Assembly: GCA_028716365.1 (NCBI GenBank)
Contig: JAQUPZ010000001.1
Coordinates: forward strand, 599,205 to 663,204
Source: Kiritimatiellia bacterium
GTDB taxonomy: Bacteria > Verrucomicrobiota > Kiritimatiellia > UBA8416 > YA12-FULL-48-11
Direction of reading: 5' to 3'
Length of the DNA stretch: 64,000 nt
Under the pieces are notes generated by a model, which saw only the letters and a list, made by a program, of their open reading frames with translations, made no database searches and was not told the origin of the DNA. Below are positions 44,102 to 51,569 of the stretch, one piece after another. The stretch's first letter is position 1. Every line of letters starts with the position of its first letter. The position numbers and the translations under genes are program-made.

Positions 44102-45457
44102 TTACTTATCAACTATTACCCATAGCGGACGATGGCTTGGTATCTGGGCCTTAAAGTCGCCGAGGCTTTGCCAATGCAGGCGCTTATCCAGATCAACTTC
44201 CGCAATAGCCACTGTACCCCATTCCTTGCCTTGGGCAAGGATCTGCCCGTCATGTCCGAAAACAGCTGATTGTATCCACTTCGCGGAAACATCAGTGTAG
44301 GTACTGCTTATTAAGTAAACATGGTTTTCACATGCCCGGGCCTGGGCGAGCAGGGGATTACAGCCCCACACAGGCCACGCGATGACTTCTGCTCCATTAA
44401 GAGTAAGTTGCCGTGCAACTTCCGGAAAAAAACCATCGTAACAGATCATCATACCCACTTTACCAAAACGAGTATTGAAAACCGGATACTCGTGACCCGG
44501 CATGACGCCCGATTCCACTTCACTGCGCGGCAGGGAACATTTACGGTATTTTCCAGTCACTTTCCCGTCAGGGCCGATTAGTACGGCGACATTGTAAACG
44601 AGGTGTTTATCTCTTTCGATCAAACCAGCCACGATATAGAAGTTGTGCTTTTTCGCCAGTGTGCCGAAGTAATCCGTAACCGGTCCCGGTACTGGCTCCG
44701 CGCACTCGACCATCTTTTTCCCGGTGCCGAAAAAGGTGAGGGTCTCAGGGAGCACAACAAGATCGGCTTTCTGTTTTGCAGATTCTTCAAGCAATGGTTC
44801 AAATAACTTCGCCTTATCCATTGGTGTTTTACCGCCACCCTTTGGCAGAAAGTGAACTGTTGCCAGCCGTACCACTCGTGAAGGTATGGAACTGACTTCT
44901 GCAAGTATCACATTACTCCATTCCACTTTCGCTTTGGTCTGCCATTGCAGGTAAAGCTCCACAATGGCTTTCGAAGCCTTGCTTGGAGCGAGGTAAGTAT
45001 CGCTCATTTCTGTCCAGCCATCGGCGTTTTTTCCTTTGCATAGTGGATACTCGGGTTCAGCCTGCGGCAGTTCGCCGGGACGATACGTGGTAAAGGTGGG
45101 CTCGTCATGTTTCACGGTTTTATCATTTGCATCACGCCACAACAGACGCGCTACGATGGTTTTGTCTTCATTGGCAACGCCTTTTGCGCGATACAACACT
45201 GAGAAACGATAATTCTTTCCACCCTGGATAGGGAACTCGCCAATCCAGCCGCCGTACAAACCTTCGCGTTTGTCTGTCTTGATGATCCATGCACCTTTAC
45301 CGTCCTGTCCGGCTTTGGGATTGAAGGAAAAGTCAGGCGCGATTTCCTCGCGCGGTGACCAGGTATGCCAGTTGGCAGGTGGTTTGGTTTCTGCGTTGAG
45401 CGTCTTTGTGCTCAGGTATATGATCATGAAGCAGGCTGATATCATTATTCTTTTCAT
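44102..45457 (-). CDS. Exported carbon-nitrogen hydrolase with N-terminal binding-type domain
   Basis: 451 residues from the ATG at 45457; GGAGGT sits just before it, inside a longer frame that opens at 45472. Sec signal 1-22. Residues about 25-195 form a beta-sandwich of carbohydrate-binding-module type (W-I-I-K-T-D-K-R-E-G-L-Y-G-G-W, Y-R-F-S-V-L-Y-R-A-K, A-I-V-E-L-Y-L-Q-W). The nitrilase domain then has the full triad: Glu238 (V-L-P-E-T), Lys306 (Y-R-K-C-S-L-P) and Cys339 (M-M-I-C-Y-D-G-F-F-P-E). The fusion suggests hydrolysis of an amide on a polymer or glycan surface. It is flanked on both sides by palindromic repeats. Substrate unknown. Confidence 0.9.
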   Translation of the reverse strand: MKRIMISACFMIIYLSTKTLNAETKPPANWHTWSPREEIAPDFSFNPKAGQDGKGAWIIKTDKREGLYGGWIGEFPIQGGKNYRFSVLYRAKGVANEDKTIVARLLWRDANDKTVKHDEPTFTTYRPGELPQAEPEYPLCKGKNADGWTEMSDTYLAPSKASKAIVELYLQWQTKAKVEWSNVILAEVSSIPSRVVRLATVHFLPKGGGKTPMDKAKLFEPLLEESAKQKADLVVLPETLTFFGTGKKMVECAEPVPGPVTDYFGTLAKKHNFYIVAGLIERDKHLVYNVAVLIGPDGKVTGKYRKCSLPRSEVESGVMPGHEYPVFNTRFGKVGMMICYDGFFPEVARQLTLNGAEVIAWPVWGCNPLLAQARACENHVYLISSTYTDVSAKWIQSAVFGHDGQILAQGKEWGTVAIAEVDLDKRLHWQSLGDFKAQIPSHRPLWVIVDK

Positions 45458-45582
45458 GGTTAGGACCTCCAAAGTTCAAGGGATAGGTTATCAGGTCAGG
45501 GTAGGTAATGTACAGGTTGATCCCTGTATCTGAGTAGGAGACGTGAAAGATAGAGTTATTGGTATTAAGATTTAAACATTGA

Positions 45583-45750
45583 TTTCGCGGCTTGGGCCAT
45601 CTGAATCACGCGTGATTTCGTCCCGTCCGCTGTGTTCTCGAATGTGGCGCGGATATTTATCCAGCGCCGCATTCGACGCCTTGCGACCGGGACGAACTGA
45701 CGCGTTCTCATATGGAGGCGAGGCAAGCTCGCCCGACCCAAGCCGCGAAA
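45583..45750. repeat. 168-bp imperfect palindrome with 14-bp terminal inverted repeats
   Basis: TTTCGCGGCTTGGG (45583-45596) is exactly repeated in inverse at 45737-45750. Inside, 45608-45625 pairs with 45688-45705 (ACGCGT, three bases, then TTCGTCCCG against CGGGACGAA). The centre is a long hairpin: CGAATGTGGCGC (45639-45650) against GCGCCGCATTCG (45664-45675), closed by GGATA/TATCC. The right arm contains an extra small hairpin (GGCGAG/CTCGCC). No coding content. The core is shared with the element at 49205, so this is a dispersed, probably mobile or structural, repeat (MITE- or REP-like). Confidence 0.8.
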
Positions 45751-45877
45751 CGGTTACCATCGCCTGTCAGGTAACAGGCGAATTGAGAATAGTGAAACAC
45801 ATACTGTGTTAAAATTATCCAACTAGTTTCCAGTCACCGCGGAATGATCGCGGCTGAAGCATGGCATTTTAAGTCTG

Positions 45878-45998
45878 CCCCTTTCCCTCAAGGGGCGAGA
45901 GAATATTTTTCTTCTACAAGATTCACTATTACGAGATCAGAATCGGTATTCCGTTCTTCTTCCTCTCTCCTTGGGGGAGAGGATTGAGGTGAGGGGTA
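45878..45998. repeat. Second palindromic element type, Pu/Py-rich
   Basis: CCCTCAAGGGG followed by CGAGAGAA (45885-45903) faces an inverted, imperfect copy at 45960-45979 (TTCCTCTCTCC then TTGGGGGAG). The outer ends are the C-rich 45878-45881 and G-rich GAGGGG near 45991-45996. About 120 bases in all. The pattern resembles the common C-rich palindromic intergenic repeats of many bacterial genomes and is unrelated to the neighbouring 168-bp palindrome. Confidence 0.55.
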
Positions 45999-46031
45999 TT
46001 TTTTGTCCACTTAAACTGTTATCACAGAGTT

Positions 46032-47159
46032 CTACCCAATCGTAAACGCCGGCAACTTTACCGGCTTTCCACCGGCGAGTGCTGACTCGTGTGCGCAAAG
46101 ACCCACGCAGGTCCAGTTTGCCGACTGTCGCGCGTTCGGGAATGGATTACGGTTACCAGTCAGAGCCATGACGAACTCATGAGCGAGGTGCGGATGCGAA
46201 CCGCCGTGACCCGCGCCCTGCGTAAAACTGAGGTGAGTTGTTTTTGCAAGATCGTAGACACCCTTTGTTGTAAACTGCCTGATCGGTTTGGGCAGACGAT
46301 GCGCAAAGTCCGGAACCTTGATTTTCTTCGGGATTTTCGGCTCCGGCAGTTTGGCAGTGTGCAATATGTGCGGCTCATGTTCAACCAGAGTCCACTCAAA
46401 GGTTTTCTTTGAGCCATAAACGTCGATACTTTCCCTGTATTGCCTCGCCACATCAAAGAGCGAACGATAGATACGTGCCGTCAGGTCGGAATTCTTGAAT
46501 TTGATGTGGGCTGTTTCCACGGCAAAAGGCGAGCGATATTTCTTTATCAGTTCACGGCGGATTGTGCCGGACCCGAAACAGGAAACATACTCGGCCGTGG
46601 CATTTGTTAGCGCAAGCATCGGGCCGACACAGTGTGTGGCGTACCACATCGGCGGCAGACCCGGCCAGTAGTTTGGCCAGCCATCCATGTCCTGCTGGTG
46701 GCTTGCCTGGAGAAATTGAATCTTGCCCAGTTCACCTTTTTCATAAAGTTCCTTGATGTAAAGAAATTCCCTGCCATAAACTACGGTTTCCATCATCATA
46801 TACTTCAATCCTGTCTGCTTCACGACATCAACGATCCGCTTGCAATCGGCAATACTGGTTGCCATCGGGACAGTGCATGCCACGTGTTTGCCAGCCTTGA
46901 GTGCCGCTACGCTCATCCATGCATGGTCGGGGATAGGGGAATTGATATGGACGGCATCAATGTCCGGATCCTTGATCAGTTCTTTAAAATTACAGTAACG
47001 TTTCTTAATTCCGAATGCATCGCCAATTGCATCAAGTTTTTTCCGGTTGCGCTGGCATATCGCATACATGTTTGCTTTGGGGTGCCGCTGATAGATGGGA
47101 ATGAATTCCGCCCCAAAGCCCAGCCCGACGATCGCAATATTTACTTTAGTTTTTTTCAT
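46032..47159 (-). CDS. Cytoplasmic Gfo/Idh/MocA-family protein lacking the E-K-P motif
   Basis: 375 residues, no signal peptide; AAAGGAGAG precedes the ATG at 47159. The Rossmann site is clear (I-A-I-V-G-L-G-F-G-A-E-F, about 8-19), as is H-I-N-S-P-I-P-D-H. Where other members have E-K-P it reads A-C-T-V-P-M-A (Thr96-Val97-Pro98), so the catalytic lysine is missing. W-Y-A-T-H-C-V-G-P replaces the W-G-x-H motif. Either the proton-transfer residue is supplied elsewhere or the reaction differs. The only Gfo/Idh protein here predicted to stay in the cytoplasm. A seven-base inverted repeat (CAATAGA, 47263-47269; TCTATTG, 47278-47284) lies about 100 bases upstream. Confidence 0.88.
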   Translation of the reverse strand: MKKTKVNIAIVGLGFGAEFIPIYQRHPKANMYAICQRNRKKLDAIGDAFGIKKRYCNFKELIKDPDIDAVHINSPIPDHAWMSVAALKAGKHVACTVPMATSIADCKRIVDVVKQTGLKYMMMETVVYGREFLYIKELYEKGELGKIQFLQASHQQDMDGWPNYWPGLPPMWYATHCVGPMLALTNATAEYVSCFGSGTIRRELIKKYRSPFAVETAHIKFKNSDLTARIYRSLFDVARQYRESIDVYGSKKTFEWTLVEHEPHILHTAKLPEPKIPKKIKVPDFAHRLPKPIRQFTTKGVYDLAKTTHLSFTQGAGHGGSHPHLAHEFVMALTGNRNPFPNARQSANWTCVGLCAHESALAGGKPVKLPAFTIG

Positions 47160-47314
47160 GGCGCTCTCCTTTAAGCTTCATTTGCAGATAATCTACATCA
47201 TATGGAATTGTACCACCATGAGACGGTGCGTTTATTTCTTGAGAAAATTTACTGCCAAAAATCAATAGACAGAATTTTCTATTGTTAGAAGTGAACGACT
47301 GTGTTCATGAGCGG

Positions 47315-47327
47315 CGCGGCTTCCGCG
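47315..47327. repeat. Short GC hairpin, possible repeat fragment
   Basis: CGCGG/CCGCG around a three-base loop, inside a GC-rich stretch (47311-47340) between two minus-strand genes. The flanking minus-strand sequence starts GTAGGG and ends close to GCCGCGCCGCT, resembling the right end of the element at 43950-44080. It may be a degraded fragment of the same repeat. Confidence 0.3.
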
Positions 47328-47359
47328 ACGTACCCTACAACACGAGGTTAGCCTGTAAT

Positions 47360-47845
47360 TTATTCTCTTTTTTCATCTTTCGGTAATGGTATTTTTAAAT
47401 CTGGATGTTCTTTAGCAAACCTTTTCAAGCCCGATACATTTTTGTCTCCACCAGGACTGCCATCAACGTACAACATATTGATCAAGTTACCATGGTTGTT
47501 GAGGTGTTTATCGTATAGCATCGGATATTCCGGTGGGATGTTCGTCCGCGTTCCCCATGGGATGTAGATGTAATCCATCCATTCATCCACATTGGTCATT
47601 CTCCCTGGCTTCGTCTTGGAGCCGGGGCAAACAAAAATGTTTGGACGAGTGTATTTTTTCAGATTGCTCATTTTGTCTGGCAAGGTATTGTTATGATCTA
47701 TGCAATACATCGAGATCGCTTGTGAAATCATAGAGACATTTGAGATGCATCGTATTGCGAGAAGATAACGATATATCCAGAAACCTCCAACCGTGAGAAA
47801 GAAGGCGAGTACGATTAGCAGGACGATGATTCTCTTTCGTTTCAT
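47360..47845 (-). CDS. Small membrane-anchored, pseudopilin-like protein
   Basis: 161 residues; AGGGA before the ATG at 47845. K-R-K-R at the start is followed by one hydrophobic segment (about 5-27). The rest resembles the globular part of secretion-type pseudopilins of PVC bacteria: N-V-S-M-I-S-Q-A-I-S-M-Y-C-I-D-H-N-N-T-L-P, V-C-P-G-S-K, and a late N-L-I-N-M-L-Y-V-D-G-S-P that echoes the D-G-H/S end of that family. There is no prepilin-peptidase site (G before F-T-L-x-E), so it may be an anchored orphan. No secretion genes nearby. Function unknown. Confidence 0.7.
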   Translation of the reverse strand: MKRKRIIVLLIVLAFFLTVGGFWIYRYLLAIRCISNVSMISQAISMYCIDHNNTLPDKMSNLKKYTRPNIFVCPGSKTKPGRMTNVDEWMDYIYIPWGTRTNIPPEYPMLYDKHLNNHGNLINMLYVDGSPGGDKNVSGLKRFAKEHPDLKIPLPKDEKRE

Positions 47846-47954
47846 TTTTCCCTGCGGGCTAACATGGTTTAGGAAACCAGTTCCCTAAACTACTATATGT
47901 ATGTAGCCATTATATGAACTTGCGGGAGTCCTATCAACGGCGAATACATGGGTT

Positions 47955-49115
47955 CTAGTGATGATTTAATGCGCGGTATTTGCTGGGCGGCATACCGATC
48001 TCGCGCTTGAACGCAACGCTCAGGTATTCGGGATGTTCGAATCCAGCCCGTTCGGCAATTGTTTCGAGTGAAAGATCGGATTCTGCGAGAAGTTCCTTCA
48101 CGCGGTTCAATTGAACATGCAGGATTTCTTCGTGAGGCGTGCGGCCAAGCAGTTTGTTGAAGCGGGTTTCCAGCACGCGGCGCGACTGGGGCGCCGCCCT
48201 GAGCACGTCATCTACGTTGATACCCTCACATGCATGTTCACGGATATAACGTACTGCCTGGACAATATTTTTATCCTCAATCGCCAACACATCTGTGGAT
48301 TGACGCATTGCCACGCCGAGCGGTGGTATGAGGTTTGTAAGCGATTTGACTTTTTTGCCGGACATCATCCTGTCCAGAATCGCCGCAGCTTCAAAACCGG
48401 TACGGTGGTTGTTGGGGATAATGCTGGAAAGCGGGGGATCGGACAAACTGCACAGCAGTTCATCGTTATCTACCCCGATGACTGCAACTTCATCAGGTAC
48501 AGCGATGTTTCGCCGCCTGCATGCGTCGAGGACCTGTTGACCACGTAAATCATAACACGCCATGACACCAACAGGTTTTGGTAATCTGGTGACCCATTCG
48601 GCGATGTCTTCAATGTGACTTTCTGCGTCCGCAGGCATTCGTTTCGATGGACTGTAAACAGAACACTTATGTCCGGCTGCGGCAATAAAGCGCGGAAAAT
48701 GCTGCGAGCGCCATATGGACCAATTGAAACGGTCATCACCGCAATATGCGAAGTTTTTAAATCCGCGCTCCAGCAGGTGTTCGGCGGCGAGTCGTGCAAA
48801 TGCTTTGTCGTCGGTTTCCACCCACGGAATTGATGGAATCAGTCGTGCCGCGCTTACATCCACAATCGGTAGATTTAAATTTGTCAGGGCTTTGGCAATG
48901 TCGCGGTTTTCGATACGCGCAATAATGCCGTTTCCTTTCCAGTCGGCAAGCCAGGCTGGAGGTTTGTCACCGCGACCGTGCTCTGCAAGGTAAATTGACC
49001 ATGTCCGATTTTCCCGCATGTATGCAACAACACCGCCCAGGAGGCCGCGTGCATAGGCGTTTGAGGTCTCAATCAGCAGTGCAACTTTCGACCGGGTTTT
49101 TACGTTAGCAGTCAT
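47955..49115 (-). CDS. XylR-type regulator: LacI-like sensor plus AraC DNA-binding domain
   Basis: 386 residues. Residues about 8-275 form a periplasmic-binding-protein/LacI-type sensor (A-L-L-I-E-T-S-N-A-Y-A-R-G-L-L-G-G, V-A-V-I-G-V-D-N-D-E-L-L-C, L-S-S-I-I-P-N). The C-terminal ~100 residues are an AraC helix-turn-helix domain (A-P-Q-S-R-R-V-L-E-T-R-F-N-K, L-E-T-I-A-E-R-A-G-F-E-H-P-E-Y-L-S-V-A-F-K-R-E). This layout is that of the xylose activator XylR. It probably binds a free monosaccharide and activates a nearby operon; the divergent beta-helix-led cluster starting at 49417 is the obvious candidate. Confidence 0.93.
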   Translation of the reverse strand: MTANVKTRSKVALLIETSNAYARGLLGGVVAYMRENRTWSIYLAEHGRGDKPPAWLADWKGNGIIARIENRDIAKALTNLNLPIVDVSAARLIPSIPWVETDDKAFARLAAEHLLERGFKNFAYCGDDRFNWSIWRSQHFPRFIAAAGHKCSVYSPSKRMPADAESHIEDIAEWVTRLPKPVGVMACYDLRGQQVLDACRRRNIAVPDEVAVIGVDNDELLCSLSDPPLSSIIPNNHRTGFEAAAILDRMMSGKKVKSLTNLIPPLGVAMRQSTDVLAIEDKNIVQAVRYIREHACEGINVDDVLRAAPQSRRVLETRFNKLLGRTPHEEILHVQLNRVKELLAESDLSLETIAERAGFEHPEYLSVAFKREIGMPPSKYRALNHH

Positions 49116-49416
49116 CTTGTAGAGAATCTAATTTGCATTTGAAATAGATGCAATACTTAGTCGTTTAAATCAGTATATAAGAAAATACAAGCAGTGCGCA
49201 TTTCCGGAGAAACCTTTTGCGTGATATTGCCCGTTTTGCTTTGTTGCCGACGGACGACGCATATATTTATATAGCGCCGCCGTCGGCGCCTTGCAAAACA
49301 GTCAATCTGCCGCAAAATCTTTCTCCGAAGACGAAAACGCGCGCTACGGTTTACATTCGCCCTGGCACGCGTAACGGCTTCTTGTAGGAGTTTGCCCTGT
49401 GTGTTAGTATGATTGT
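49116..49416. other. 301-base divergent intergenic region dominated by one palindrome
   Basis: Separates the XylR-type regulator from the beta-helix protein gene. Bases 49205-49327 form a large imperfect palindrome (listed separately). An AT-rich stretch at 49130-49190 could hold the regulator promoter. I see no gene in it. Confidence 0.6.
49205..49327. repeat. 123-bp imperfect palindrome, same family as 45583-45750
   Basis: Four paired blocks: CGGAGAAA (49205-49212) with TTTCTCCG (49320-49327); TTTTGCG (49215-49221) with CGCAAAA (49311-49317); GTTTTGC (49233-49239) with GCAAAAC (49293-49299); GCCGACGG (49246-49253) with CCGTCGGC (49280-49287). The centre is an AT-only loop (49261-49273). 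The core to its right (49274-49296) matches the element at 45664-45686 in 19 of 23 bases, and both are preceded by ATATTTAT. Arms further out differ between copies. Confidence 0.8.
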
Positions 49417-51537
49417 ATGAAATGGTTGGCCACATTGAACCTGGCGCTTTGTTTCCCTTTTCTGATTTCCCAGACAGTTTTCTCCGCAACCCGCTATGCC
49501 TGGCTTAGCAGTCCTACAAATGGGCCTGGTACGAGCTGGAGCACGGCTTTCCATGAAATCCAGGATGCCATCGATGCCGCGACCAATGCCAACGATATTG
49601 TCCTGGTCGGGGCCGGCGTGTATTCAACCGGCACCAGGGCTACTCCCGGGGGAGTACTGTTGAATCGGATTGTTGTGACGAATGCGATCAGAATACATGG
49701 CGTGGATGGTTATGAGTCAACAATAATTGCCGGGCAGGGCCCCTTGGGCGATTCGGCCGTCAGGTGCGCGTATCTTTCCGGTGGTGCGCTGCTTGCCGAT
49801 TTCACGTTTTCCAACGGATTTACTCGCGCAACTACGGGTGATTACTTTCTGGACAGGTCGGGAGGCGGCGCATATGCAGGGGGCGCAATAATTTCAAACT
49901 GCGCTGTTGTCAAGAATACCGCCTACTCATTTGGCGGGGGTATTTATAAAGGAATGGTCACTTATTCAACGATTAAAGCGAATAATTCCACGGAAGGTTA
50001 TGGCGGCGGTATTTATGGTGTAAATATCGACAACAGTGTAATCGCCGGGAATTATGCCAAATATGGCGGAGGCGGTTCCGCCACCGGGACATTGATTTAT
50101 TGTACGGTGGCAAGCAATCAGTCTGACTATGCCGGAGGGGGCCTCTATGGGGATGTTGCTTCTATTTGCATGGTGAATGACAATCAATCCGATTTAAGCG
50201 GGGGCGGTACATTTAATGCCAGGATACGACAATCGACTATTAGAGGGAACAAAGCCTTGGGCGGTTATGGTGGCGGCTGTTACAGCGGATTGGTTTATAA
50301 CTGTATCATTACCAGTAACAATGCGTATTGGGCCGGAGGCGGTACTTACGATGGCGTAGTGAGCAATTCCACGATATGCAGCAACGTGGTCACATATTCC
50401 GGGGGAGGAACAGCGACAGGTACAGTGATCAACTGTGTGATCTTTGACAACGAGGCTGGTTCCTATGGCGGTGGATCTGCAAACAGTGTGATGAGTAACT
50501 GTACGGTTGTCGGTAATTCTGCCGTTTCCGGTGGCGGGGCAACATATCTGGCGGATGCCAGGAACTCGATATTTTATTACAATACTGCCCCGGGTTTTCC
50601 AAATTGTCAGGCGGGTACCTATCTGTATTGCTGTACCACGCCGGATCCGGGTGGAACGGGTAATATTACGGTTGCGCCCGGTTTTGTTGATCTTGCCCAG
50701 AGGGATCTTCATTTAAGCACCACTTCCATGTGCATCAATGTTGGAAATAATCTGTATGCCCCGGGTGGACTGGACAGGGGCGGTAATGCCCGGATCAGGG
50801 GTTCGGTTGTGGATATCGGCGCATATGAGAGCCCTTATGTTTTCATTAATGTGTCGGTAATGGCGAATGGCACGATCAGTCCCTCCGGACGGGTGGCGGT
50901 GATTGAATTTGCCAATCAAATCATGACGATTACGGCTGCTTCCGGTTATTATGTCAATGATGTGATTGTAGATGGCGTGTCCCGGGGCGGTGTCACCATG
51001 TATGAGTTTTACAAGGTAACGACTAATCATACCATCAGTGCGCAGAGCCTGCTTTTGCCGGCAGGGCCGACAAATGTTATCAATGCTTCTGCAGGATTTG
51101 GCGGAACGATCCAGCCGTCAGGCGCAGTATTGGTACCGCGCGGCAGCAACCAGGTATTTACAATCATGGCAAATCCCGTTTTTGCCGCCATCAATGATGT
51201 CAAAACAAACGGCTACAGTATTGGTATTACGAACACTGTTACTTTTTTTAATGTAGATACAAATCATACAATCGATGTATTTTTCTCCACCTATGCGGAT
51301 ACGAACGGTTATAGCGTCGGTACATTTCAGCTTAACTCTTCAAACGAAGTGGTGTTTTCATGGATAGCTACAAATGGCTGGGCTTATACTCTCCAGCAAA
51401 CCCCGACTCTTGTTCCAGCCGCCTGGTCGAATGTTCCGCCATATGTCGACATGATTGGCGATGGCATAAATTATATTATGAACGACATTGGTACTAATGT
51501 CTCCATGTTTTACAGATTTAAAGCGTTCGCATATTAA
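49417..51537 (+). CDS. Exported beta-helix protein with choice-of-anchor-Q-like region and InlB-type repeats
   Basis: 706 residues, Sec signal 1-24. After Y-A-W-L-S-S-P-T-N-G-P-G-T-S-W-S-T-A-F comes a parallel beta-helix (about 90-410) of roughly 22-residue coils rich in G-G-G and N, such as Y-G-G-G-I-Y and S-G-G-G-T. L-H-L-S-T-T-S-M-C-I-N-V-G and R-G-S-V-V-D-I-G-A-Y-E then match the choice-of-anchor-Q region. Two divergent InlB B-repeat-like units follow (about 478-545 and 551-630), each with G-x-I-x-P-S-G and a late T-N-H-T-I. A short Trp-rich terminal beta domain (S-W-I-A-T-N-G-W-A-Y-T-L-Q-Q) completes it. Probably a surface protein that binds or shelters polysaccharide; no catalytic site seen. 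Its domain order is typical of Kiritimatiellota/Verrucomicrobiota. Confidence 0.85.
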   Translation: MKWLATLNLALCFPFLISQTVFSATRYAWLSSPTNGPGTSWSTAFHEIQDAIDAATNANDIVLVGAGVYSTGTRATPGGVLLNRIVVTNAIRIHGVDGYESTIIAGQGPLGDSAVRCAYLSGGALLADFTFSNGFTRATTGDYFLDRSGGGAYAGGAIISNCAVVKNTAYSFGGGIYKGMVTYSTIKANNSTEGYGGGIYGVNIDNSVIAGNYAKYGGGGSATGTLIYCTVASNQSDYAGGGLYGDVASICMVNDNQSDLSGGGTFNARIRQSTIRGNKALGGYGGGCYSGLVYNCIITSNNAYWAGGGTYDGVVSNSTICSNVVTYSGGGTATGTVINCVIFDNEAGSYGGGSANSVMSNCTVVGNSAVSGGGATYLADARNSIFYYNTAPGFPNCQAGTYLYCCTTPDPGGTGNITVAPGFVDLAQRDLHLSTTSMCINVGNNLYAPGGLDRGGNARIRGSVVDIGAYESPYVFINVSVMANGTISPSGRVAVIEFANQIMTITAASGYYVNDVIVDGVSRGGVTMYEFYKVTTNHTISAQSLLLPAGPTNVINASAGFGGTIQPSGAVLVPRGSNQVFTIMANPVFAAINDVKTNGYSIGITNTVTFFNVDTNHTIDVFFSTYADTNGYSVGTFQLNSSNEVVFSWIATNGWAYTLQQTPTLVPAAWSNVPPYVDMIGDGINYIMNDIGTNVSMFYRFKAFAY

Positions 51538-51569
51538 CTCATCCGTCCTAAATATCATTGGAGGAACAT

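Larger units (their letters stand above)
45473..46031. other. 559-base intergenic region with two palindromic elements
   Basis: Between two minus-strand genes. It holds two large imperfect palindromes (listed separately at 45583-45750 and 45878-45998) and nothing that looks like a gene; short frames here read through the palindromes. A promoter for the nitrilase gene is expected in the 45473-45580 part, but I could not define one. Confidence 0.7.

Noticed and set aside
45572..45812. Short open frames over the 168-bp palindrome on both strands
   Set aside because: They arise from the palindrome itself, which reads open both ways; no ribosome site or protein motif.
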